This document shows, piece by piece, positions 45,266-64,000 of a DNA stretch of 64,000 bases (positions within the stretch are counted from its first letter, which is position 1; the number at the start of each line of letters is the position of its first letter). The DNA is taken from positions 365,001 through 429,000 of the forward strand of contig JAJTWR010000362.1 of NCBI GenBank assembly GCA_021613335.1, read 5' to 3'. The translations under genes and the position numbers were made by a program. The notes beneath the pieces were generated by a model, which did no database searches, had not been told where the DNA came from, and worked only from the letters and a program-made list of their open reading frames with translations. The DNA comes from Whitmania pigra. Its lineage: Eukaryota; Annelida; Clitellata; Hirudinida; Haemopidae.

Positions 45266-48112
45266 ATGCGTGATTACGAGAGGATAGAAGAAGAAACTGT
45301 AGAATTTCTACTCGATCTGAGAAGAGCAACTGCAGATCACGTCCAAAGGCTAATTGACGATGGCTCGAATTTAGCACAAAGACTTAAAGACATCAAAAGT
45401 GTTTGGATACATAATCCTTCTATAATTACGAGCGGTTTGGTAACGAAAAACTTTCTTAAATTTCTCGTGGGCCTTGCGACGTATGATTTTGTTTCTGACA
45501 CTCCGGAAATATATGTGGTTTTATACAGATCGGTATATGCTTATTGTTTATGCGACTTTAAGCGGCTCAAGATCCTGGAGCAACTTGGTATCATTTCGGC
45601 TCTTTTCAAGATAATGGAAAGTGAAAAAATGAATGGTACCATTACGCTTGAAGATGTATTTAATTCCAATTTTACAATTTCTGCAGCACATGTCTTATCA
45701 GAGTTCTTGCCTAAATTGTCGCATTCACCATGTAACCTTGATTTGAGTGGTATCTGCCCGGGAATTTTATTCGCTAGTCCACATCCTTATGATAAAAATA
45801 TTAGCAATGTCGTATCCACGGTTGAAAATATATTTCCGCAATTATATCGCTTGTGCAAAAGTTCCCCGCCGATACTTGAACAGCAGGTTCTTTTATTTAA
45901 GACTATATACTGGGCAAATGCTTTAAACATATTAACTAATTTTGTAAAAATTGAGGAATTCCTTACATTCGTGAAAGATTTGATAGTATCTGACGCTAAA
46001 GAAAACACAATAGTTGGTTTGGCTATCATGAGCAACTTGATAAACGATCATATAAGAGCTTTTCAAAATGCAAAAATGTACGAAGTTCTACATAATAATT
46101 CAAACGTCAACTCAATCTTGAATAATGATAAATGGAAATGGGTAGAAGTCATGTGGGCTCGATCTATAACTTATTGGCTAGATAATTATCAGAAAATGGT
46201 CCCTAGCCCTGAAGACTTTCAATTCCAGGTGTATAAGCTAAACAAAATTGTCAACTTTCTTCTCCCGGAAGGCAATGAAATCACGGATATTTGTTCAATG
46301 TATGAAACAAGATACACACGTCTACTGTCATCTACGGCATCAGTATTAAACTTGCCGCAGAACAAACCCTTCAATGAACCACATGTCCTCCAAAACATGA
46401 TAACAGAGACAAATGGGATAGAAAAATTTAAAGAACTTGTCACGAAAATTGTTGAAATATTTGATAACATCCTAATAGATCAAGGCTTTCTCAATTACAT
46501 CGATGACATGGATGATAGAGATAGTTGGACTTGGTCACCGGAGACCCCAGTGAATATCAGCTTGGGGCTATGCGTTTCGCCATCACTTAACAGAGTTCTT
46601 GGTAAGTCAAATTCGCCAGATGAGCTGCAAATGAATCCACTAGTGCAAGCTCTAAGACTGCTATCCATCTACCACGAAGTCAATGAAAATTGGGGACTGA
46701 TTTTCGGCTGTTTAACGACTGAAAAACTGATTGATAGAAGTCATTTTGTGAGTAAAAATTTACAGACATTTTTTTTTAATATGATCAATAAGAAAATTTT
46801 GGGCCCTATTCTAGTATCCTTCCTTAAAATAGCAGATCATTACCCATTTTTGCTGTCGTATGATATGCGTGCAAGCATTTTTTCTTTGGAGGTGAATAAT
46901 AACACTTATTCCCATTCTTTAAACCCATGCGATCTCTCAATCCATGTCCCTAGAACAAATTTGGCAACTTTTGTCTCTGACAATTTGAGTTTGTTCTACA
47001 CAAACAAAGGCTATTCTTGGAAGATACAATTTGAGGGAGAAATCGCAACCGGTGATGGTCCCGTGAAAGAATTTTATACAGAGTTCTCCAGAGACTGTCA
47101 GAGAATCGATTTGGATCTGTGGATGGGCGATTCTGTTAAGGGCTCCAACGGACTGCTGTACGTACATTCACAAGAGGGTTTGTTTCCTAAGCCCGACTCA
47201 CCAATGCCATCACACAGAGTGATGGAAGCTCTAGGAATGGTTATGGCGCAATCGCTGATAGATGGTGAGGTGTTGGACGTCAGTTTCAGCAAGGCATTCT
47301 ACAAGAGCATGATGGGTACTATAAAAGGGGTGCAGTATCTTTCGCTCGAAGATTTGAAATATGTCATACCTTCCACATTCAAATTCGTGATAAGCCTAGT
47401 CAAAGTACTGAAAGAAAAGTGGAACATTAACAGTAACCAATCTCTGACTCCTGAGGAGCGTATGGATGCCATATCAAAGTTGAAGTGTGATGGGTGTTCT
47501 TTTGAAGATTTCTGCATCAACTTTACTCTTCCAGGATTTCCATCTTTAGAAATGAAAGAAGGCGGCGAAAATATTCTATTGACGGCTCATAACGCGGAGG
47601 AATATTTGCAATTATTGATATGGTGGTTATTGCACAAAGGCCCTCAAGAGAGCTTTAAGCAACTACATCAGGGTTTTGACCGTTTTATTCCAGTACAATT
47701 TTTAAAACGATTCTTTTATGACGAACTAGAGCAGTTGATTTGTGGCATTCAGAAAGAGGAATGGACCGTAGAATACCTGAGAAATAATTGTGATTTTAGT
47801 GATGAAATTCAAGATTCTCCAGTTGTTCAACAGTTGTTTGAAGTTCTCGCGTCATTGGCTGCTAGTGATCAGGGAAAATTCCTGCTTTTCGTTACAAGCA
47901 GTCCAAGATTACCCTGTGGAGGTCTGAGATCTTTAACACCTAGACTTACGATCAAACTCAGGGAATGTGAAGGAGACCCCGACAAATGTTTGCCTTCATC
48001 TTCGACTTGTTTCAACATGTTGGTCATAAGTCGATATAGCTGTAAAGAAACTCTGGAAGAAAAGCTTCTCTTAGCGATTAGAGAAGGATCACGTTCTTTC
48101 GGATATGTTTGA
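45266..48112 (+). CDS. HECT-domain E3 ubiquitin ligase, TRIP12-type, intronless (copy 2)
   Basis: Single-exon gene of 948 aa, tandem to and in the same orientation as copy 1. The HECT domain is complete, with catalytic C915 in SSTCFNML. The protein is nearly identical to copy 1 from SLFYTNKGYSWKIQFEGEIA onward, except for a more diverged stretch around GPQESFKQLHQGFDRFIP to FSDEIQDSPVVQQ, which has a three-residue insertion. The N-terminal ~570 residues share only an estimated third of positions with copy 1, yet the same landmarks align (DTPEI, KILEQLGI, HVLSEFLPKL, YWANALNIL, VQALRLLSIYHEVNENWG), so both belong to the same family. The contrast fits concerted evolution of the catalytic end and divergence of the substrate-binding end. 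AATAAA is at ~48152. Confidence 0.88.
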   Translation: MRDYERIEEETVEFLLDLRRATADHVQRLIDDGSNLAQRLKDIKSVWIHNPSIITSGLVTKNFLKFLVGLATYDFVSDTPEIYVVLYRSVYAYCLCDFKRLKILEQLGIISALFKIMESEKMNGTITLEDVFNSNFTISAAHVLSEFLPKLSHSPCNLDLSGICPGILFASPHPYDKNISNVVSTVENIFPQLYRLCKSSPPILEQQVLLFKTIYWANALNILTNFVKIEEFLTFVKDLIVSDAKENTIVGLAIMSNLINDHIRAFQNAKMYEVLHNNSNVNSILNNDKWKWVEVMWARSITYWLDNYQKMVPSPEDFQFQVYKLNKIVNFLLPEGNEITDICSMYETRYTRLLSSTASVLNLPQNKPFNEPHVLQNMITETNGIEKFKELVTKIVEIFDNILIDQGFLNYIDDMDDRDSWTWSPETPVNISLGLCVSPSLNRVLGKSNSPDELQMNPLVQALRLLSIYHEVNENWGLIFGCLTTEKLIDRSHFVSKNLQTFFFNMINKKILGPILVSFLKIADHYPFLLSYDMRASIFSLEVNNNTYSHSLNPCDLSIHVPRTNLATFVSDNLSLFYTNKGYSWKIQFEGEIATGDGPVKEFYTEFSRDCQRIDLDLWMGDSVKGSNGLLYVHSQEGLFPKPDSPMPSHRVMEALGMVMAQSLIDGEVLDVSFSKAFYKSMMGTIKGVQYLSLEDLKYVIPSTFKFVISLVKVLKEKWNINSNQSLTPEERMDAISKLKCDGCSFEDFCINFTLPGFPSLEMKEGGENILLTAHNAEEYLQLLIWWLLHKGPQESFKQLHQGFDRFIPVQFLKRFFYDELEQLICGIQKEEWTVEYLRNNCDFSDEIQDSPVVQQLFEVLASLAASDQGKFLLFVTSSPRLPCGGLRSLTPRLTIKLRECEGDPDKCLPSSSTCFNMLVISRYSCKETLEEKLLLAIREGSRSFGYV

Positions 48113-48621
48113 AGACTTTTTTTTTAAAGCTTTTTAGAATATTATTTTGTGAATAAATCGCATTTTTAAACAGTCTATGTGATTGATTTCACACTATGTA
48201 TAGAAAAGGGTTAATATTGTTGTTGTTTATGCTATTATATATTATTCATGTTTCGCAAAATAAATTAAACCTTGAACATGACATTTATTATGAAAAAAAT
48301 TTTCAAATTAGTTTATTTAAATTATTTTTAGTGACTTCTGCTAATTGTGTTAAAAAATGGATCATTTAGGCTGTAAATGATTTCTCGTATTCTTTTGCAT
48401 TCATTAAAAATCATGTTAGATTTTTTAAATGTATTAAAATACTTAATTGTTAATTTTTATAGAATAGTTTCTAACGAATTTCATTTTAAAAATTGGCAAT
48501 CACAACAAGTATTATATTATTATAAATAGATTCGCCGCCATCGCGCCAAACATATTTTGAGCATCGATTTCAATTCGATGTCGAATAAACATTAACTTTG
48601 CTACGATTTACTGGATTAAGT
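48113..48621. other. HECT copy 2 3' UTR and SMC3 5' region
   Basis: The first ~60 bases repeat the HECT copy 1 3' UTR almost exactly. The remainder is AT-rich spacer that should contain the SMC3 promoter and 5' UTR. No further feature was seen. Confidence 0.5.
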
Positions 48622-58832
<10,211 letters not shown>

Positions 58833-59550
58833 TTGTCGAGTTGACGAGCATTCTACCGAGCCAAAAATCAGGATCATTTATCCCTGTCTCCAGTCGTCCT
58901 ATTGTGGTCATTGGACATTTTCTTAACCCTCTGACATCCAGTAACAGTTTCCGTTCTTTGATTTGTGATTTCTTTTTTGTAATTGTAGTTGCTTGTTGAT
59001 TTCTCTATAAACCACGTTCCATGAAATCCACAATGCTATTGCAATCGGCCATTTTCTGAGTCGTTCTTGTATCCTTGCATCGCTAGAGTGGTTGGGTTAT
59101 TTGAATTTAAACATGAATAATAAAAATTAGTTTAGACCGTACATAAGGCGAAGCAAATTGATGGGGCTATGCTGGTGGAATCTGGTGGCGTGCGGGTGGA
59201 TTATTGTTATAAAGTATTTTTGGCTAGTGAAGTCGTAAATGACTTGGGGATGAAAGTGGGCCTGCCGTCGTCAAGTTGATTGTTATAACTTTTTTTATCA
59301 TTTTTCTATCATCTATTATAATGATACCGATGATGGTTATCGCCACTACTTTCAAAATAGAAATATTGTATTCGAAATTAAAAAAAAAACTTGATATAAT
59401 TAATTAAATTTTTTGTTTCCGTGAATTTATCAGGTGGATTTAGAATCTTCTGTGTGGAGCGGCATGAACTATTACAATTATAACGAACAAAATAACCAAC
59501 TCTCCTGAGCAACAATTGTTTTATCTTAATAATCTGAACGAATTCCAGGA
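58833..59550. other. SMC3 3' flank, no gene seen
   Basis: Probably SMC3 3' UTR, with an AATAAA near 59118, then AT-rich spacer. No supported gene. Confidence 0.5.
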
Positions 59551-59838
59551 ATGTCAAGCAACATTCCACGTAATGAAGTTACTACAGAAACAATCACTGT
59601 AAGGTCAAATAAGAGGCAACCCTCTACTAACATTTCGTCGCAGGCAAAGAAGTACCGTTGGGATGAAATGTTGACGCCTTCCCTTTCCAGTTCTGACGAG
59701 ATTTTATCTAGTGGTGAAGGTAATGATGCGGATGCTCATCGCGATGTCCCTAGTGTTGATACGCCACGAACTACTCTAAACTTACCGAGACAAGAAGAGA
59801 AGAAATATGTTAGATATGAAATGTTTTACATGCTTTGA
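59551..59838 (+). CDS. Doubtful small hypothetical protein, 95 codons
   Basis: An ATG-to-stop frame of polar, Ser/Thr-rich composition with two similar short motifs (KKYRWDEML and KKYVRYEMF). An acceptor-like TTCCAG lies just before the ATG and an AATAAA overlaps the stop region (~59837), so a tiny gene or terminal exon is possible. It does not resemble RPP14, the protein encoded upstream of HTD2 on the bicistronic vertebrate transcript. No function can be given. Confidence 0.3.
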   Translation: MSSNIPRNEVTTETITVRSNKRQPSTNISSQAKKYRWDEMLTPSLSSSDEILSSGEGNDADAHRDVPSVDTPRTTLNLPRQEEKKYVRYEMFYML

Positions 59839-60077
59839 ATAAACGTTGTTTAAATTAATTTTGTTTGTCAATAGTCTTGCGTCAGTTACCTAATGAAATT
59901 ATAGTTGAAAATATTAATTGCTTGTTTAAATAGATTAGGCATTAATATTAGTGTTTTTATAATTTAATGGATTTTTAAATTGCACAATTAAATGTTAGCA
60001 ATCACCGTTGAAAAGCGCAATTGCAATGTCAGCATCTTATAAAGTTAACATTAACTTTTAAGAAGTCAATAACTGAG
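59839..60077. other. Short spacer before HTD2
   Basis: AT-rich sequence with no open frame of note. It should contain the HTD2 promoter or 5' UTR. Confidence 0.4.
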
Positions 60078-61242
60078 ATGAAACTGGTATCGAGTTTTAG
60101 TCTTTTTTGCACAAGTTTTTCCACTCGGGGATATTTGTTCCCAAGCCATCTTTTAAAAGTAAACATAAAATTCTTTAGCCAAAAAGTTGCCGACAAAAAA
60201 CCAGCAGAATTTCATGTCGGATCCAAGTTTTCAGTAACGCGTCGCTTCACTCCAGAAGATGTAAAAACCTTTGCCCTCCTTAGCGGAGACCACAATCCTA
60301 TCCATTTGGATGAGGCCTTTGCTTCGAAGACCAAATTTAATAAACCTATAGTTCACGGAATGCTGACTAACAGGTTAATCGATTATAGTATTGCATTAAT
60401 ACTTTCTTGAAGGATTCGTATTGATTCCTAAGGCTATAATCATCTTAAAATAAAAGTTATTGTGAAAAGAATGTTTGTATCACTTATGTTATTTGTTGTC
60501 TGTTTTCTTTGCCAATAATAATTAATTATTAATTATTAAACATTAATTCTTATGACTACAGTCTATTTTCTGGTCTCATGGCACAACATTTGGGCTCAGG
60601 ATCATTGCTGCTGAGCATGGAGTGTGCTTATCTCAAGCCAGGTGAAAGATGAACTAATTGCCAGGATGGATGGGTGGATGGTTTGGTGGTTGGAAAATTG
60701 CTGCATGGTACTTAATTTGCATGTATTGTCATTATCATGTCATGTTATTAAGATTTTATTATGTTAACTACATATCAGATTACCAGTCTAATGCATTTAT
60801 CTCATGATTTCATGCGGTTCATTCCAATTTTATTATTATCGATTAAATTCTCAAATGACATCAGAAATAATTTTCAGTTTTTGTCAACGAAGAGGTCACA
60901 GCTGAGGCAGAGGTCGAAAAGATGGAGGGCCTTAAGGTCCTGCTCAGACTGAGATGCATCTCGAACGAATCCAAAAAGGTCAAGACGGTGAAATGATATG
61001 CTCGCCAGGAATGATTAAATTGATTAAAATCAGAGAATTGTTTGTGAGACAAGCTTGCAGATTAAATGTTTTTGATGAGGAGCAAGGGAGTTTGTATTAA
61101 CTAATTAACCAACTTGTATGTTAATGATAGTGTATTTGTTTAATTATTTATATTATGTGTTTATTTAATGGTTAATTCTGTTTATTAACTGCTTGATTTT
61201 AAAGGTAATATAGTAATATAGTGGTCCAAATTTCTGTATATG

Positions 61243-61281
<39 letters not shown>

Positions 61282-61475
61282 TTATATTAAAATGTATTTA
61301 TCCAAATTATTTTATTGTATAAAGTATATTTTGTAACCTATCCATAATTTGACTGTTATTAACCTCACTGTTATTTATCTATTAGATCTTGATAGAGGGC
61401 AGGGCAAGAGGTCTCGTGTCCAAACAATCAGCTCAAAGGGCATTAACATCTGATCCCAATAAAGTAGAAACATGA
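60078..61475 (+). CDS. HTD2: Mitochondrial (3R)-hydroxyacyl-[ACP] dehydratase HTD2, 4 exons
   Basis: Hot-dog-fold MaoC-type hydratase that removes water from 3-hydroxyacyl-ACP in mitochondrial fatty acid synthesis (type II), the route to lipoate. Exons 60078-60373, 60562-60641, 60878-60978 and 61386-61475 sum to 567 nt, 188 aa (human HTD2 168). The first ~40 residues are basic and hydroxylated without acidic residues (MKLVSSFSLFCTSFSTRGYL...), a typical mitochondrial targeting sequence. The hydratase motif is LLSGDHNPIHLDEAFASKTK, with the Asp/His pair in DHNPIHLD, then IVHGML. Human HTD2 reads LTGDVNPLHLNEDF and IVHGVL at these sites. Later exons give the second half of the hot dog (FVNEEVTAEAEVEKMEGLKV, IEGRARGLV). 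The start is the first ATG that gives the targeting peptide. Confidence 0.9.
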
Positions 61476-61796
61476 CCACAGTGCCTTGGAATGGTAGTCT
61501 AAGACTGCAAAGTGCCATAACATTTGTTGCAGATACTCTCATTATTTCATTGTTTAAATCATGTCATATCCACTTATTATCCGCTTTAATTATCATTTAG
61601 TGTTTTATGACAGTATTATTAATATTATTATTATATTATTATTTTTTGTTTTTATAAAAAAAACTTTTTGACTAATTTTAAAATAAAAGAACAGCAATAA
61701 CGTTAAAATATTCATTTTATTAAAGTTACAATGTTGAACAATATATAAAAAAATATTATCAAACAATAACTACTCCAGCTATTCCAACTGAAGTTT
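61476..61796. other. Convergent 3' ends of HTD2 and SF3B1
   Basis: The stop codons are 321 bases apart on opposite strands. AATAAA near 61682 could serve HTD2. TTTATT near 61715 (AATAAA on the minus strand) could serve SF3B1. The two 3' UTRs are therefore adjacent or overlapping. An AT dinucleotide tract lies within the last HTD2 intron at ~61245-61280. Confidence 0.5.
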
Positions 61797-64000
61797 TTAC
61801 GAAAAAAGTATGTAGTCCAGCTCGTATCTGATATAAGAGTTTCCGGCATCGTTGGGTATCCTTGGATAGGCAGGTATAAGGGCGTCCTGTGATCCGACAT
61901 ACAGGGAGTTGTACACCCTCCAGTAGGCTTCCCTAACCTTTCTGGCAGGGTGGTACAGACCCTGGAGTACGTGTTGGAGAACTTTGGTCGGTCCTAAAGC
62001 GACCCTCATGCCCTCGACTGCGCTCGTAAATGCCATGCGAACATGGGCTGAAGTTTCGAAAATGTTAGGCCACACAAAGTTCATCAGATGCGTGAGGGCA
62101 TCGTCGCAACCGAGTCCTTGAACTCCAAGTGCCAAGTGACCTACTGCTGACATGGCTGTCTGTCTGTGCACGAGATCTCTGTCCATGAGGGCGTCTTCTA
62201 GAAGTGGGGTAATGGCGTACACGTAATCCTTGCTCATTTCACCGATGTATTCCATGAGAAATGAAAGTGACTTGAGAACTCCATTCTGTACATTCATCTC
62301 TGGAACTCTGTATTCGTTCATCAACGCCGGTAACACCGTAAACGGGGAACACGATTCGGCGACTATTGCTATGGCGACGGTTGTGCAGACACGATTCTGT
62401 CTTTCTTGGACCTTGAGATTGTTCAACAAGGTGGCCAAGACGTCGTGGGGTCCAATGGCCTTGGCTATGTACCCGAAAGTATTGACCGCAGCTCTCCTGA
62501 TGGCCTTCTTGTTGGCCTTGAGCAGTTCGAGTAGCTCGAAACAAATCCTCATCCACTCTCTGGCTGCAACATACTCAGCTCCCCTATCTGCTATGCGACC
62601 GACCAGGTCGATGCAGTTTTCCTGTACCTTTTCGTGTCTATTTTTGAGGATGGGGGTCAGTCTTGGCAACAGATCTTTAATTGGTGGACACATCTTCGAC
62701 ATACCAACGACACTTACGATGCTCTTCAATGCTCCGAGAATGCTACCAAGCACTTCGGGATATTCTTCGCCGAGGTATTCGTAAAAAAGCTGTCCCATAA
62801 CAACAAGAGCTGATTCTTCCTCACAGCGCATCATCACGTGAGCAATGCGAGCCAAAAGGTCGGCTGCCTGCTGTCTTTGTGTGGCACATTTAGAATTCAA
62901 TCTCCACCTAATAACTGCAGTAATCTGAGCAACATACTTCTTTGTCCTCGTTCCGAGGGCATTCACAACGGCTGCAATTCCGGTGATTATTGCTTGGTGT
63001 TCGGCTACATGTTCGTGAAATGCAAAGATTATTCCGTCGATGAGTCGTTCTTCGAGTGATGTGTCAATGTCGGCAGAGCCAACATTCATCAGAACCTTCT
63101 CAATAGTTTCCATAGTCATTTTCCTGAAGGGTTCGGAATCATCTTTCAAGCCGTTGACAATTCTTCCGACGATCTCAGATGCTCCAACCTTCTCGGCGAT
63201 GTCGATTGTAGTATCGACCAACTGCTTGTAGTTCTTTTTGTCCATGGCCATTCTTTGATTCCAGAAACACTTGAAGTAAGGAGGCAAAACTTCTTCTTTA
63301 ATGTAACTTTTCTGCACACCATCCGTAGCGCAACATTGCTTCACTGCCTTAAGAACTATCTTCTTCATCTCTTCATCGGGAGACTGAAACTCTCTAATAA
63401 GAATTCTCATGACTTCGTCGACAAGTACTTCAGCTGTGTTCGCGTCCATAAGAGGAAACATGCACCCGGCCGCCTTAATAAAGGCAGCCAGTCCTTTGCC
63501 TCTGTGGATTCTAATTCCATTCCACAAAGGTTTTATGATGCTATCAAATGATTCAAATCCATAAGGCGTGGCGGCTTCGGCTAGTGCAGCAATTGCCAGG
63601 GCTGTTATTGTTCTTACTTTTTGATTTTCATCAGAGAGTCCATCGTGAACGATACCAACCAGATCCTTAAGATGGGGCAAAATTGAACAGCCAATGAGGA
63701 TTGCTATCTGTTGAACAATCTTCATTCCAGTGTGCCTTGCCTGCCAACTCTTTTTGCTTGAGCACACAGCCTTTAGAAATTTTATAAGCGTGGAAACACC
63801 CAATGCAGAAGCAATGACGGCAAAAGATCTTGCAGTGGTGTTTCGGACATATTCGTCCATGTTGTCAATGTCTGGCCTCATGGTGGAGATCATTGTTGCA
63901 AAACCTGCAGCCTTAGCCAGATTGGATATAATTTCCCTACCCGAAATTCTCGCATAATAATCCTCGTCAATAAGAAGAGGTTGAACAACAATCAGTATGT
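61797..64000 (-). CDS. SF3B1: Splicing factor 3B subunit 1 (SF3B1), C-terminal part, cut at right edge
   Basis: Scaffold of the U2 snRNP SF3b complex that clamps the branch-site helix. The ~734 codons visible form an uninterrupted frame without introns, entering from the right edge and ending [10 protein letters not shown] (human ends RYELDYIL). It covers the C-terminal HEAT repeats. Near-perfect blocks include [40 protein letters not shown] and [13 protein letters not shown]. The region around human K700 ([20 protein letters not shown] here, [19 protein letters not shown] in human) is conserved, with the lysine kept. Full-length SF3B1 is ~1,304 aa, so ~570 N-terminal residues with the U2AF-interacting motifs lie outside the window. 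Confidence 0.97.
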   Translation of the reverse strand, partial: ILIVVQPLLIDEDYYARISGREIISNLAKAAGFATMISTMRPDIDNMDEYVRNTTARSFAVIASALGVSTLIKFLKAVCSSKKSWQARHTGMKIVQQIAILIGCSILPHLKDLVGIVHDGLSDENQKVRTITALAIAALAEAATPYGFESFDSIIKPLWNGIRIHRGKGLAAFIKAAGCMFPLMDANTAEVLVDEVMRILIREFQSPDEEMKKIVLKAVKQCCATDGVQKSYIKEEVLPPYFKCFWNQRMAMDKKNYKQLVDTTIDIAEKVGASEIVGRIVNGLKDDSEPFRKMTMETIEKVLMNVGSADIDTSLEERLIDGIIFAFHEHVAEHQAIITGIAAVVNALGTRTKKYVAQITAVIRWRLNSKCATQRQQAADLLARIAHVMMRCEEESALVVMGQLFYEYLGEEYPEVLGSILGALKSIVSVVGMSKMCPPIKDLLPRLTPILKNRHEKVQENCIDLVGRIADRGAEYVAAREWMRICFELLELLKANKKAIRRAAVNTFGYIAKAIGPHDVLATLLNNLKVQERQNRVCTTVAIAIVAESCSPFTVLPALMNEYRVPEMNVQNGVLKSLSFLMEYIGEMSKDYVYAITPLLEDALMDRDLVHRQTAMSAVGHLALGVQGLGCDDALTHLMNFVWPNIFETSAHVRMAFTSAVEGMRVALGPTKVLQHVLQGLYHPARKVREAYWRVYNSLYVGSQDALIPAYPRIPNDAGNSYIRYELDYILFS

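Noticed and set aside
62230..62784. 184-codon plus-strand frame
   Set aside because: Antisense shadow of the highly conserved SF3B1 coding sequence.

Overview
The window is animal nuclear DNA: AT-rich, with intron-split genes (GT...AG introns of about 50 to 1,400 bases), abundant AAT/ATC trinucleotide tracts and no bacterial operon signals. The conserved proteins (COP1, SMC3, SF3B1, HTD2, a 5-Ig/2-FN3 NCAM/Fasciclin II protein, a CD109/TEP-type thioester protein, a RING/B-box protein with an NHL-like tail) indicate an invertebrate bilaterian. A lophotrochozoan, possibly an annelid, is my guess from gene style only, with low confidence.

Layout, left to right: (1) 1-429, minus strand, the N-terminal exon of a secreted protein I do not recognise, running off the left edge. 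(2) 430-4224, no gene seen. (3) 4225-9459, minus, COP1 E3 ubiquitin ligase, 22 coding exons. (4) 10391-13166, minus, a TRIM-like RING/B-box gene. (5) 14348-15087, plus, a small secreted six-cysteine protein in three exons. (6) 16017-28241, minus, a large thioester protein whose introns hold huge microsatellites. (7) 28976-35930, plus, an NCAM/Fasciclin II homologue in 17 exons, head to head with (6). (8) 37046-39772, minus, a type II membrane protein resembling a glycosyltransferase. (9) 40555-40800, transposon-like debris. (10) 41855-44692 and 45266-48112, plus, two tandem intronless HECT E3 genes of TRIP12 type, with nearly identical catalytic halves and strongly diverged N-terminal halves. 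(11) 48622-58832, plus, cohesin subunit SMC3, 31 coding exons. (12) 59551-59838, a doubtful small ORF. (13) 60078-61475, plus, mitochondrial hydroxyacyl-ACP dehydratase HTD2. (14) 61797-64000, minus, the C-terminal part of SF3B1, cut by the right edge.

For COP1, the TRIM-like gene, NCAM/FasII, the glycosyltransferase-like gene, SMC3 and HTD2 I chained the exons by hand, and the summed exon lengths keep frame to the stop codon. The genes do not form one pathway. Recurrent themes are ubiquitin ligation (COP1, TRIM-like, two HECTs) and cell-surface or secreted proteins (thioester protein, NCAM/FasII, secreted peptide). I did not find an obviously new multi-gene system. The strongest leads are the mosaic HECT pair, the unrecognised secreted six-cysteine protein, the unrecognised left-edge secreted precursor, and the thioester protein with both its thioester and a candidate catalytic histidine retained.
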